Positions 36,381-45,504 of a stretch of 64,000 nt of DNA are shown here, one piece after another. Under the pieces are notes generated by a model, which saw only the letters and a program-made list of their open reading frames with translations, ran no database searches and was not told the DNA's origin. Within the stretch, counting starts at the first letter, position 1, and each line of letters begins with the position of its first letter. The stretch comes from Nautilia sp. PV-1 (lineage in GTDB: Bacteria > Campylobacterota > Campylobacteria > Campylobacterales > Nautiliaceae). The translations under genes and the position numbers were made by a program. The stretch lies in NCBI RefSeq assembly GCF_004006315.1, contig NZ_CP026530.1:1292501-1356500 (forward strand), written 5' to 3'.

Positions 36381-37340
36381 ATGGATTTACCTAAAGACCA
36401 AAAAGAACTTTTAAGCAATCTTGAAACGCTTATCGAAAAAACATACGAAATTGAAAAAGAGTTTATAGAACTCAAAAACATATTAAACGGTGTAATAGAA
36501 TTCCTTCCTCAAGCACTTTGGGTAAAAGACGGCAGCGGTGAAATAATAGCCCAGAACTCCAAAAGCAAAAAGTTTAAAACAATCCCCAATATCGGAGAAA
36601 TAGAAATTGACAACAGAGTATATCTTATTCAATCGTCAATAATAAAAGACAAAACAATCATAAGCGCCACCGATATCACCGAACAAAAACGCAATGAAAG
36701 ATTAATAGCAATGGGACAGATGGCCGCACATCTTGCACACGAAATAAGAAATCCTATCGGCTCAATTTCTATTCTTATCTCCCTTCTTAAAAAACAGTGC
36801 CCAAACAGTGAACTGCTGGATGAAATGAAAAGCTCCGTTTTCAGAATAGAAAGAATTATTAAATCAACTCTTCTTTTTTCAAAAGGATTAAAACCGAAAA
36901 TAAGGTCTTTTCTTTTAAGTGAACTTAAAAACGAACTTGAAATTTCAATAAAATATTATTCATACTCCAAAGAAATAAATTTTTTGTTTTTTATGCCGGA
37001 CATGGAAATAAAAGCCGATTTCGACCTGCTGCTTTTAGTTTTACAAAACATGTTGTTTAATGCGATAGACGCCATAGAGGAAGATGAAACCGAAGAAGGC
37101 CTTATAGAAATTTTATATGAAAGCACAGACAATTACCATGTTATAAATATATATGACAACGGAAAAGAATTTGAAAACGAAGATATACTTTTTGAACCGT
37201 TTAAATCAACCAAAACAAAAGGAAACGGCCTAGGACTTGCGCTAAGCCTGGAAATAATCAATGCTCATAACGGAAAAATAGAAGTTTCTAAACAGAAAAA
37301 AGGATTTAAAATTTATCTTCCGAAAGCATGTGATGATTGA
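36381..37340 (+). CDS. flgS: Two-component sensor histidine kinase, FlgS-like
   Basis: This 319-residue soluble kinase has an N-terminal coiled-coil and PAS-like region (about 1-105), a HisKA domain with LAHEIRNPIGSISIL (phospho-His near residue 122) and an HATPase domain with N-box QNMLFNAIDAIEE, YDNGKEFE, FEPFKSTKTKGNGLGLAL. It has no membrane segment, like FlgS, which senses the flagellar export state and phosphorylates the sigma-54 activator FlgR. The sigma-54 flgL promoter in this window fits that role. FlgR is not in the window. Confidence 0.85.
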   Translation: MDLPKDQKELLSNLETLIEKTYEIEKEFIELKNILNGVIEFLPQALWVKDGSGEIIAQNSKSKKFKTIPNIGEIEIDNRVYLIQSSIIKDKTIISATDITEQKRNERLIAMGQMAAHLAHEIRNPIGSISILISLLKKQCPNSELLDEMKSSVFRIERIIKSTLLFSKGLKPKIRSFLLSELKNELEISIKYYSYSKEINFLFFMPDMEIKADFDLLLLVLQNMLFNAIDAIEEDETEEGLIEILYESTDNYHVINIYDNGKEFENEDILFEPFKSTKTKGNGLGLALSLEIINAHNGKIEVSKQKKGFKIYLPKACDD

Positions 37341-37350
37341 TAGAAAATAA

Positions 37351-37392
37351 TTGATGGTTGATGGTTAATAGTAAACGGTTAATGGTTGGGTG
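37351..37392. repeat. Heptamer array, unit TTGATGG/TTAATGG
   Basis: Six in-phase units begin about 11 nt after the flgS stop and reach the 5' limit of the convergent prepilin's 3' region. The sense strand contains only one C. Confidence 0.85.
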
Positions 37393-37403
37393 CAGCTTAT
37401 CTC

Positions 37404-37889
37404 TCAGTATATGGTCTGTTCACATTCTTCTTTTGTTACATTTACCCCGTCAATACATTCCAGTGTTCCGGATGTTGCATTGTAATCGATTTTCAGGATT
37501 TTTGAAGGATTGTAAATATATTCGTATTCATTGTCATTATACTCTTTCCAGCAGCTTTGCGTTCTGTTTCCGCAGCTTGGTACCGGAATTTTCAACACAT
37601 ATTTAAACAATGACGTTTCACCTTTCCCGCTGTCAAGTGAAGTAGGATAACCTTCTGTATTTAAGTCGCTTGTACCGTCTCCGTCAGGATCCCAGACATA
37701 ATTGTCGTTTATTATCCATTTACCGTGAATATTGTCAATTGAAGACTGAACTGTTGTGACAACAGATTTTATACTCGAAGATTTTGCGTGAGTTGTTAGA
37801 TTTTTAAATTTCGGAATGGCGAAAGAGGCCAAAAGGCCTATTATAACAATTACGAAAATAAGTTCTATTAACGTAAACGCTTTTTTCAT
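37404..37889 (-). CDS. Type IV pilus prepilin (MSHA type)
   Basis: This 161-residue prepilin has the class III signal KKAFTLIELIFVIVIIGLL with the cleavage site before Phe and Glu at mature position +5. The C-terminal part has four cysteines that could form pilin disulfides (PSCGNRTQSCW; LECIDGVNVTKEEC). It overlaps the neighbouring prepilin gene as TGATG. It is the last gene of the pilus operon and probably a minor or second major pilin. Confidence 0.9.
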   Translation of the reverse strand: MKKAFTLIELIFVIVIIGLLASFAIPKFKNLTTHAKSSSIKSVVTTVQSSIDNIHGKWIINDNYVWDPDGDGTSDLNTEGYPTSLDSGKGETSLFKYVLKIPVPSCGNRTQSCWKEYNDNEYEYIYNPSKILKIDYNATSGTLECIDGVNVTKEECEQTIY

Positions 37890-38335
37890 CAGTAAGTAAG
37901 ATTTACATCCACAGACGTTTTATCACCGAGTAATGTTTTACATTTCTCCTGTGTTGTTGTATCGTTAAATTCATCACAGTTAATTTTATATTCTACTTTA
38001 TCGTTTGCTTTATCCAATATAATTGATGCAACCTCATTATTATTAATCGGTTCGTCATAATAGTATTTTCCGTCATTTACGGTACTATCATATTTCCAAC
38101 CTTTACCTTTTAAAGAAATTAAATCTTCTAAAGTATAAGAGGTGTTATTTTCCAAATCTCTTTGGTTAATTGCAGCTTCAACAGCCTGTTGAGCACCGTC
38201 AACCGTAGTTTTTACAACAGTGCTTGCTTCTGCGTTTTGCTTAAGATTTACAAACTTTGGTACGGCAACTGCAGCTAAAAGTCCGATAATAACGATAACA
38301 AAAATCAGTTCTATAAGCGTAAAAGCTTTTCTCAT
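37889..38335 (-). CDS. Type IV pilus prepilin (MSHA type, probable major pilin)
   Basis: This 148-residue prepilin begins MRKAFTLIELIFVIVIIGLL, followed by AAVAVPKFVNLKQNAEASTV. A C-terminal disulfide could join the Cys in EYKINCDEF and the one in EKCKTLLG. AAGGAGTAGAA gives a strong start, consistent with high expression. Its order after the MshG-like gene matches mshA/mshB of MSHA loci. Confidence 0.9.
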   Translation of the reverse strand: MRKAFTLIELIFVIVIIGLLAAVAVPKFVNLKQNAEASTVVKTTVDGAQQAVEAAINQRDLENNTSYTLEDLISLKGKGWKYDSTVNDGKYYYDEPINNNEVASIILDKANDKVEYKINCDEFNDTTTQEKCKTLLGDKTSVDVNLTY

Positions 38336-38390
38336 TTCTACTCCTTGTCATATTTTTGTATTATTATAACACAAAATCGGCATTTGAAGC

Positions 38391-38486
38391 TTATACATTA
38401 GATATTTTGTGAACAATCCAAAGTACAAATCCAAGTATAAACATACTTATAACGGCCGTAACTATACTTCCTGTTTCAACTCCCAC
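38391..38486 (-). CDS. 31-residue single-TM peptide
   Basis: A GTG at 38486, with GGAG five bases upstream overlapping the MshG-like gene's TAG, opens a 31-codon frame. It starts MGVETGSIVTAVISMFILGF and ends VHKISNV. One transmembrane helix fills most of it. I do not recognise it with confidence; the size and hydrophobic pattern resemble DUF3149 peptides. It sits between the MshG-like platform gene and the pilin genes, so a pilus role is plausible. Confidence 0.55.
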   Translation of the reverse strand: MGVETGSIVTAVISMFILGFVLWIVHKISNV

Positions 38487-38494
38487 ATTTTCTC

Positions 38495-39712
38495 CTATTT
38501 TACGACTTCTGTAAGATTCCACATCGGAAGGAATATTCCAAGAGCCAGTGTTAATACAAATCCGGCAATTGCCGCAATAAGAATCGGTTCTATAAGAACT
38601 GCTATATTATCGACAATATACCTGTATTTTTCAAGATAATAATTACTTACTTTTTGAAGCATCAATACCAGAGATCCGCTCTCTTCACCTGCGGCAATCA
38701 TCTGTACTGTCATATTTTCAAACATACCGCTTTCTTTAAAACCCTGTGTTATAGTTCCCCCGGTAACAATAGAATTCCTGATATTTTCAAACTGTTTTTT
38801 CATATAGGTATTGTCGATAATATTAAGAGCAATATCAACCGCATCCAAAATCGGAATACCAGAATCAATAAGTCTTTGCAAAACGTAAACAAATCTTCCA
38901 GTCATTGCAAGCTTAATTACCGGCCCTACTATATATATTTTTAGAAGCATCTTATCCATAAGAAGTCTTATTTTAGGATTGGTGTTGTATAAAAACGTAA
39001 TAACGCCGAAAATAACAACTGCTCCCGCTAATATATACATCCCGTAATGCTGCAGCGACGCTTCAATCCATAATAAGAATCTTGTTGGCAAAGGAAGCTG
39101 TGCTCCTAACTGGGCAAAAATTGATTTAAACGGAGGAATTACGAATAAAATCACAATTACAAACGCATTACTCATGGCAAAAACTATAAACATAGGATAC
39201 CTGGTTGCTTTTTTAAGTCTTTTTCTGTTATCAAGAATTTCATGTAAAATTACGGAAAGATCTTTAACCGCTCTAGCCAAATCACCGGTTTCTTCTCCTA
39301 GTTTTATCATTGATATAGTAAGCGTACCAAGTTCTTTTTCAAATTTCTCAAAAGCGGCGGTTAAAGAAAGCCCGGCTTTTATATCGTTTTCCAGAGAATA
39401 AAAAATTTTTTTTAATTTTTTATTTTTTATACTTTCTTTTATGTTTCCGACAACCATATCAATTGCCAAACCGGCATCAAGCATTACATACATCTGCTCC
39501 AAAACGGCAATATATTCTTCAAGATCAATTTTGCTTAGATCAAGTTTTTTTTCTATTTCTTCCCAGATGGAAGGTTTTTTTATTTCTTCAATATTTTTAA
39601 TAATACCTAATTTTTTTTCTCTAAATTTTTTAATAGCGTCCTTAGGGGAAGGAGCGGATATTATTATTTCTTTAATTTTCCCTTTTTGTATATACTCAAC
39701 TTTAAAGTACAT
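38495..39712 (-). CDS. mshG: Type IV pilus inner-membrane platform protein (MshG/PilC/GspF)
   Basis: This 405-residue GspF-family protein has two homologous cytoplasmic domains (LEQMYVMLDAGLAIDMVVGN and LQRLIDSGIPILDAVDIALN) and three TM helices, the last ending LTLALGIFLPMWNLTEVVK. The platform is rotated by the extension ATPase to add pilins. Its start overlaps the mshE end by 11 nt. The gene symbol follows synteny with MSHA loci. Confidence 0.92.
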   Translation of the reverse strand: MYFKVEYIQKGKIKEIIISAPSPKDAIKKFREKKLGIIKNIEEIKKPSIWEEIEKKLDLSKIDLEEYIAVLEQMYVMLDAGLAIDMVVGNIKESIKNKKLKKIFYSLENDIKAGLSLTAAFEKFEKELGTLTISMIKLGEETGDLARAVKDLSVILHEILDNRKRLKKATRYPMFIVFAMSNAFVIVILFVIPPFKSIFAQLGAQLPLPTRFLLWIEASLQHYGMYILAGAVVIFGVITFLYNTNPKIRLLMDKMLLKIYIVGPVIKLAMTGRFVYVLQRLIDSGIPILDAVDIALNIIDNTYMKKQFENIRNSIVTGGTITQGFKESGMFENMTVQMIAAGEESGSLVLMLQKVSNYYLEKYRYIVDNIAVLIEPILIAAIAGFVLTLALGIFLPMWNLTEVVK

Positions 39713-41375
39713 CTACTTTAACCACCCTTAGAATTTCTTCTAAAGTCGTTACCCCGGCTTTTATTTTATTAATACCGTCTTCAACCATAGATACGAATCC
39801 GTATTCTTTTGCCGCTTTTAAAATTTCTGTTTTATCTTTATTCGTCGCAATTAAATGGGATATTTCATCATTTACAACCAAAACTTCGCTTATCATTTCT
39901 CTCCCGATATATCCAGTAAATCCGCACTCTTTGCATCCGGAGCCTTTATAAAACTCTATTTCTTCTTTTAAAAAAGGTTTAATCATTTCAAGTTCTTCTT
40001 TAGCCGGTACATATTTTGTTTTACAGTAAGGACATATTTTTCTTACCAGTCTCTGAGCAACCACCCCTATAAGAGAATCCGCCACCATATAATTTTGTGC
40101 GCCCATCTGTATCATTCTGGTTACAGCGCTTGAAGCATCGTTTGTATGAAGCGTTGCAAGCACCAAATGCCCCGTTAAAGAAGCCTGAATAGCCGCTTCT
40201 AAAGTTTCTCTGTCTCTGACTTCACCTATCATAATAATATCCGGATCCTGTCTTAAAATACTTCTCAGAACCGTGGCGAATGTTAGTCCTATTTTAGAAT
40301 TTACAGGAATCTGCTGTATCAAAGGTATTTCATATTCTACCGGGTCTTCAACGGTGATAATCTTTTTATCCACTCCTTTTATTTCATTTAAAGCCGCATA
40401 AAGCGTTGTGGTTTTACCGCTTCCTGTAGGCCCTGTTACGAATACAATCCCGTAAGGAGAGTGTATAAGCATTTCAAAACGTTTCAGATTATATTCGCTC
40501 ATTCCGAGTTCTGTCATACGTAAAAGTATTTTTTCCTGGTCAAGAATTCTTAAAACAACACTTTCACCGTGAAGCGTAGGAGTGGTAGACACCCTAAAAT
40601 CATATATATTGGAATTGTAGTTTTTAGTAAATCTTCCGTCCTGCGGCTTTCTTTTTTCACTGATGTCCATATTTGAAAGAAGTTTTATTTTTGATACAAG
40701 AGGAAAATATATTTCTTTTTCAAAAGAAAACAGTTCTTTTAAAACACCGTCGGTTCTGGCTCTAACTGAAAAGTTATATCTTAGAGGCTCGATATGCACA
40801 TCCGTTGCCCTGTCTTTTATAGCTTTTTCCAAAATCAGATCCAACAGTTCGTCTATTGCGCTTATATTTTCCGTTCCTCCGCTTTTAAGCTCTTTTTTAA
40901 CCTTGTTAATAAGCTCCTGAGTGGAAATATTGATTTTTAAACGCTCAATAATTATCTGGATGTCTTTGCTTAAGGCAATAAACACTTTAAGAGGTTTAGG
41001 AGAAAATTTTTCTATAAGTTCCAGAGCGTCATAATCCAAAGGATCTGCCGTTGCTACATAAATATATTCGTCATCTTTTTTAAAAGGTATTACAAAATGT
41101 TTTTCAATTAAACTGATAGGAAAAGACGATAACAGATCATAATCTATTTTCTCCCCGTATAAATCTACAAAAGGGAAATTAAGCTGTTTTGAAAGAGCTT
41201 CAAGTATCTGTTTTTCAGTAGCAAAACCGAGTTCGATTAATATTTCACCAAGCTTTTTATAAACACCCTGGGCTTTATATTCCTGCTGTTTGGCAAGAGC
41301 TTTATTCAGCTCTTCTTCGGTGATTATATTTTCATGTAATAACAAATCCCCTAATCTTACTTTTTGTTTAATCAT
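39702..41375 (-). CDS. mshE: Type IV pilus extension ATPase (MshE/PilB/GspE)
   Basis: This 557-residue hexameric ATPase has an N-terminal MshEN-type domain (KVRLGDLLLHENIITEEELN), Walker A TGPTGSGKTTTLYAAL, the Asp box ITVEDPVEY, Walker B QDPDIIMIGEVRDRE, the His box SLTGHLVLATLHTNDA, and a tetracysteine zinc motif (CPYCKTKY...CKECG). MshE domains can bind c-di-GMP, which would tie the pilus to the cyclases in this window; this is inferred from the family. Confidence 0.95.
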   Translation of the reverse strand: MIKQKVRLGDLLLHENIITEEELNKALAKQQEYKAQGVYKKLGEILIELGFATEKQILEALSKQLNFPFVDLYGEKIDYDLLSSFPISLIEKHFVIPFKKDDEYIYVATADPLDYDALELIEKFSPKPLKVFIALSKDIQIIIERLKINISTQELINKVKKELKSGGTENISAIDELLDLILEKAIKDRATDVHIEPLRYNFSVRARTDGVLKELFSFEKEIYFPLVSKIKLLSNMDISEKRKPQDGRFTKNYNSNIYDFRVSTTPTLHGESVVLRILDQEKILLRMTELGMSEYNLKRFEMLIHSPYGIVFVTGPTGSGKTTTLYAALNEIKGVDKKIITVEDPVEYEIPLIQQIPVNSKIGLTFATVLRSILRQDPDIIMIGEVRDRETLEAAIQASLTGHLVLATLHTNDASSAVTRMIQMGAQNYMVADSLIGVVAQRLVRKICPYCKTKYVPAKEELEMIKPFLKEEIEFYKGSGCKECGFTGYIGREMISEVLVVNDEISHLIATNKDKTEILKAAKEYGFVSMVEDGINKIKAGVTTLEEILRVVKVDVL

Positions 41376-41896
41376 CTATACCATCGCCTTTTTATTAATT
41401 TTCCGTTTTTAAATTCATCTATATACATTCTATCTCCTCTTTTGTATACGTTGTATGTTAGGTTTTTGTCTTTATTTTCTATAATAATAAGATCTCCCAC
41501 TTTCTTATAATTGCCGTATTTAATTGCTTCAAAAATATAAGAAAGTATATAATCCGTCATCGGAAACGAAAACGAATCAAGAGAAATATTGTCAAACAGA
41601 TATGAATACAAAAGTTTTTTTTCCATTAAAATCGTTAAGAAATATATAGCGTTTTTTCTTCCGTAATTTGTATGCTTAAGTGAATTGATAATATACGGAA
41701 GCAGATACAGACTGTCAACTTTTATACATGACACGCCTATAATACTTAACGCCTTTTCATTGTTTGTATATTTTTTTATATTTTTAAACGAACATATCTG
41801 CGCATATTTTTTGTTTAAATAATCCTGGACTATATCCGCTTTTAATACACTCAGTCCTAAAAATAGCATTAAAAAAGTTTTATTTATCCCCTTCAT
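41372..41896 (-). CDS. Secreted protein of unknown function in pilus operon
   Basis: This 174-residue protein has a signal peptide (MKGINKTFLMLFLGLSVLKA). It is helical with a short beta C-terminus (NLTYNVYKRGDRMYIDEFKN). I do not recognise a family. It overlaps mshN- and mshE-like neighbours by 17 and 4 nt, so it belongs to the pilus operon; its position has no counterpart in the classic MSHA order. Confidence 0.7.
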   Translation of the reverse strand: MKGINKTFLMLFLGLSVLKADIVQDYLNKKYAQICSFKNIKKYTNNEKALSIIGVSCIKVDSLYLLPYIINSLKHTNYGRKNAIYFLTILMEKKLLYSYLFDNISLDSFSFPMTDYILSYIFEAIKYGNYKKVGDLIIIENKDKNLTYNVYKRGDRMYIDEFKNGKLIKRRWYR

Positions 41897-42536
41897 TAAA
41901 TTCCCCCAACAGTTTTTTTACTTTTTCATCCTTGTGATAATTATAATATATTTTTAATATTTTTACCGCTTCTTCCTTTTTTCCGAGTTTATAAAGAGCT
42001 TTTGCGCTCATAATCCATGATTCCGGTTTTTTATTATTTTGTATGTTTGCATTTTTTGCCCATTTTAACGCATCCGTATAATCACCTTCATTATAATATT
42101 TTTCAGACAGCGCAATACATGTTTCATATGACGGAAGCGTCTGGGTCTGGAGTAAAGCAGTATTATTCTGATCTGCTGTTTTCATTACCGGTTTTTTTTC
42201 TTTGTCTTTCTTTACGACTTTAGGCTGTTTTGATTTTTCGGGTTTAGACTCTGATATATTAAGGTCAATTATAAGCTTAAGCCTGTTTTTTTCTGTTTTT
42301 TTATTTTCGATTGTTTTATTTATTTCTTTTTTAATGTTTTTTTTGACGTTTTTTTCAGGTTTTTTTATTATGGTTTTAAACTCTGTTTTTTTGTTCTTTT
42401 GTGTGTCAGATGTTTTATAAAAAAAGTAATACCCCGATATACCGGCTCCGCATAATAACAAAACAAATATAAAATATTTAATTCTTCTAAAAAATCTTCT
42501 CTGTTTGCATTTTTTTTCCAGTTCTAAAAAAGTCAT
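41880..42536 (-). CDS. TPR membrane protein, MshN-like
   Basis: This 218-residue protein has one TM helix near residues 20-37, a long lysine-rich linker and two to three TPR-like units at the C-terminus (ALSEKYYNEGDYTDALKWAK; ESWIMSAKALYKLGKKEEAV). The place between the MshM ATPase and MshE matches mshN. It probably acts in periplasmic pilus assembly. Confidence 0.75.
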   Translation of the reverse strand: MTFLELEKKCKQRRFFRRIKYFIFVLLLCGAGISGYYFFYKTSDTQKNKKTEFKTIIKKPEKNVKKNIKKEINKTIENKKTEKNRLKLIIDLNISESKPEKSKQPKVVKKDKEKKPVMKTADQNNTALLQTQTLPSYETCIALSEKYYNEGDYTDALKWAKNANIQNNKKPESWIMSAKALYKLGKKEEAVKILKIYYNYHKDEKVKKLLGEFNEGDK

Positions 42537-43216
42537 TTTACCAGTCCTAACTCTATCGCGCTCATTTCCAGTATACAGTCGTCGATTTTATTATATTTAA
42601 GAGAATTCCTTAGTGAATAATCAAGCAGAGTAAGCGCCGTAAAAATAAATTTTTTGGAAAGTCTGAAATTACCTTTTGTAAGTTTATATATTTTTTTTAA
42701 TCTTTTTTTATCAATCAGATCATATCTGTTGTTTTTAATAAATTTCGACATTACGTATTTTTCGAATTCATCAAAACTTAGAGGCTTCATAAAAATTTTC
42801 TGGGTATATCTTGAAGCAAACTGAGGCAGCGAAGCTATCTTTTCACCCTCTTTTTTATGCATACTTAAAACCACCTGGTTTCCGCTGTCGCTTAACAGTC
42901 TTAAAAACTCGATCATTTCTATAGACAAAAGCTGCGCCTCATCAATTAATATAACTTTGTCTTTTAAATCATTATGAAGATTTAAAAACTCTTCTTTAGT
43001 CAAAAACGGCTCTTTTTGCAAAATATATTTTTCAGGATATTTGTGTTTTAAAAGTGAAAGCATATAACTTTTGCCGCTTCCGGGTTTTCCGAGCAGAAAT
43101 ACGATATTGGACTTAGTAGAAAGAAGTTCTTCTTTTACAAGTTCAAAATTGATATAACTGAAAAAATCATTTATATCTATCTTGTCCCTGAACTCTTCAA
43201 TAAGCTCACTTAACAT
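42533..43216 (-). CDS. mshM: AAA ATPase, MshM/ExeA-like
   Basis: This 227-residue ATPase has Walker A LLGKPGSGKSYM and Walker B KVILIDEAQLLS, then the sensor segment QVVLSMHKKEGEK and the helical lid. It resembles ExeA/MshM, which help assemble the secretin. It overlaps the neighbouring genes by 4-11 nt. Confidence 0.85.
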   Translation of the reverse strand: MLSELIEEFRDKIDINDFFSYINFELVKEELLSTKSNIVFLLGKPGSGKSYMLSLLKHKYPEKYILQKEPFLTKEEFLNLHNDLKDKVILIDEAQLLSIEMIEFLRLLSDSGNQVVLSMHKKEGEKIASLPQFASRYTQKIFMKPLSFDEFEKYVMSKFIKNNRYDLIDKKRLKKIYKLTKGNFRLSKKFIFTALTLLDYSLRNSLKYNKIDDCILEMSAIELGLVK

Positions 43217-44555
43217 TTAATTCCTCTAAATTAGGAAGCTTTTTATATCCGTAATCTTTTAACGTCTTTTTATCGTTTAAATTAATAATATGCGGAGTGA
43301 TTATAAATACCAGCTCTTTTTTATTCGTAATTTCTTCCCTTGAAGAAAAAAGATATTTAAGTATCGGAATTTCTTTTAATACAGGTACACCGTTAACTTT
43401 GAGCTGTTTATCATCAGTAATAAGCCCTCCTAAAACAAGTGTATCGTTGTTTTGCAGTTTCACTACGCTTATCATAGTGTTATCCTGTGTATCAGGAGGC
43501 ATTTCCCTGCTGCTGTTTGTAAGCTGTGTAGGGTCTTTAAATGAACTGATTCTCGGGTTTATACTTAATATTATCTGATTATTGTCGCTTATCTGAGGCG
43601 TAATATCAAGCAAAACTCCTACAAACTTGGAATCTATCGTATACTGAGTAGTAGGATTGCCGTTATTATCTGTAGTAATTTCAGACGCATATTTGTAATA
43701 AATGGTATCTCCGACTTTAATCAGGGCTTTTTGATTGTTTAAAGTAACTATTTTAGGATTGGAAATCGAATTAACATTCCCGTTTTGAGCCAAAAAGTCT
43801 AAAAGCCCGCCTATATTAAAAGTAGCGCTTTTAAATACCGCATTGTCACCTATAATGTTTGATGCCGTAATAGGTACGCTTTTATTGGCCAAAGACAGTG
43901 AAAGCTGCGACCAGTCGATACCGGTTTTGTGTGAGCTTGAAAGTGTTACGCTGTATATCTTAACGTCTATAAGCACTTCTTTGTGAAGCCTTTTATTTAA
44001 ATCGTTTATGTATTTTGCAATTTCCTCAATCTGGTTTTTATTTCCGGTTACCGTTACTAAACCTGAGTTTTTATCGATTATAGGATCTTTATATTCAGCA
44101 TTGGTGTTTTTTAGTATCTGTATAATGTTGTTTTTCAGATTATCCCAGAAATCAAACTTATAATCGGTTTTTATTGTATTGTCGTTGGAATCTATATTGG
44201 TTATACCGCTTATAGAATTAGGAATAAAATCAACCCTGAATGTTTTAGTCTGATTATATGAAACCGTTATAGTATTGTTTTTAATTTTATAAAAAAGGTT
44301 TGCATGTTCAAAAAGAATTTTGAGCAGATCATTAAGCGGCACGTGTTCTACATTAATAAACTCTATATTTTTGTTGATAAGCTTTTTTGCTTTTTGATCT
44401 TTTAAAACAATATTCAAATTACATTCGTCAACCAAATCTGAAAGCACCGTTTTCAGTTTTATAGGATTTGCTATATGCAGCGAAAACAGTTTTTTATTGC
44501 AGTTTGCCGCAAACACAGCCGTTACTGTTAAAACTAAAAATATAATTCTTTTCAT
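43206..44555 (-). CDS. mshL: Secretin, MshL-like
   Basis: This 449-residue protein has a signal peptide ending ...VFAANC, an STN/N0 domain (PLNDLLKILFEHANLFYKI), an N1-type domain and the secretin domain (NSISNPKIVTLNNQKALIKVG, DNTMISVVKLQNNDTLVLGG, TDDKQLKVNGVPVLKEIPIL, KKELVFIITPHII). It forms the outer-membrane pore for the pilus. Confidence 0.93.
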   Translation of the reverse strand: MKRIIFLVLTVTAVFAANCNKKLFSLHIANPIKLKTVLSDLVDECNLNIVLKDQKAKKLINKNIEFINVEHVPLNDLLKILFEHANLFYKIKNNTITVSYNQTKTFRVDFIPNSISGITNIDSNDNTIKTDYKFDFWDNLKNNIIQILKNTNAEYKDPIIDKNSGLVTVTGNKNQIEEIAKYINDLNKRLHKEVLIDVKIYSVTLSSSHKTGIDWSQLSLSLANKSVPITASNIIGDNAVFKSATFNIGGLLDFLAQNGNVNSISNPKIVTLNNQKALIKVGDTIYYKYASEITTDNNGNPTTQYTIDSKFVGVLLDITPQISDNNQIILSINPRISSFKDPTQLTNSSREMPPDTQDNTMISVVKLQNNDTLVLGGLITDDKQLKVNGVPVLKEIPILKYLFSSREEITNKKELVFIITPHIINLNDKKTLKDYGYKKLPNLEELNVK

Positions 44556-44920
44556 TTTGCAACCTTTAAAACTTTTGGGGTTAACGATAATTTTTTATAT
44601 ATGTTATCCTTTTTCAAGACAACCTCTTTATCCGTTATTTTAACTACAACATAGCCTTCTATATTATCACCTCTTTTAACCCAGATACCGTTAATATTGG
44701 CTTTATTCTGAAAAATCGCGTTTAATACAAGACTATTTTGCTTAGGCACCGCGGTAATTTTGCTTTTATTGATTTCAATATCTTTAGTAAAAATATTATA
44801 TGCCGGCACCGTTTTAAATACCGGTTTATATTTTTCCATTTGCTTTATTTTGGTTATTATAGTCAAAACATCGGCAAAAACAAACGATCCGATAAAAATC
44901 AGTAAAAAAATCTTTCTCAT
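44552..44920 (-). CDS. MshK/GspC-like pilus assembly protein
   Basis: This 122-residue protein has a signal anchor (MRKIFLLIFIGSFVFADVL) and a C-terminal strand-rich HR-like domain (INGIWVKRGDNIEGYVVVKI). I chose the ATG at 44920, which gives an ATGA overlap with the upstream gene, rather than one four codons earlier. It lies between MshJ- and MshL-like genes, so MshK is the probable role. Sequence identity is weak. Confidence 0.7.
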   Translation of the reverse strand: MRKIFLLIFIGSFVFADVLTIITKIKQMEKYKPVFKTVPAYNIFTKDIEINKSKITAVPKQNSLVLNAIFQNKANINGIWVKRGDNIEGYVVVKITDKEVVLKKDNIYKKLSLTPKVLKVAK

Positions 44921-45504
44921 AAAATACCCCATATTAAAAGCTGAATATTAAAATTAACATCTTTTTTCTTTTCAAAAGTTAAATTTTTAATTTCTTTAAC
45001 AGCTCTGATTTTCTCCAAATCCCGGATAAATTTATAAAAATTTCTATATTCTTCCGGTGAAAACTTTCCGTTGATATCAATCTGATAAACTACATAGTCT
45101 TTAATGCTTTTATTAATCGTATACGAAGCTTCAATATTGTTATTAGTGGCATTTTGCAAAACATCTTTCAATACGTTTAAAAAGCTTTTTTCATCAACAT
45201 GCAGAATTGAAGACGTTTTAATTAAAAGATTTAAATATTTCAAGTCTTCGTTCAGAGAAAGGTTTTGTTTTTTTAATTTATTTAATTGAGCTTTTATATT
45301 GTTGAGTTTTTCCTGCAGACTGGATACTTTTTTAACTTTGCTTTGTAAAAAGGATATTTTTTCACCGTTTGTGTTTATCTGCTTTGATAAAACTCCGTAA
45401 TTGAAATTGTAATAAACAATAACGGCAATTATTATTATAGAAAGGTATAACAGTATAATGTTTTTTTTATCCAGTGAATTTAAATAAGTTTCAAATTTAT
45501 TCAT
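44917..45504 (-). CDS. mshJ: PilO/MshJ-like pilus alignment protein
   Basis: This 195-residue bitopic protein has one TM helix (IILLYLSIIIIAVIVYYNF), a coiled coil and a ferredoxin-like periplasmic domain (SPEEYRNFYKFIRDLEKIRA), as in PilO. It joins the inner-membrane and secretin parts. It overlaps the MshI-like gene by 8 nt. Confidence 0.8.
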   Translation of the reverse strand: MNKFETYLNSLDKKNIILLYLSIIIIAVIVYYNFNYGVLSKQINTNGEKISFLQSKVKKVSSLQEKLNNIKAQLNKLKKQNLSLNEDLKYLNLLIKTSSILHVDEKSFLNVLKDVLQNATNNNIEASYTINKSIKDYVVYQIDINGKFSPEEYRNFYKFIRDLEKIRAVKEIKNLTFEKKKDVNFNIQLLIWGIL

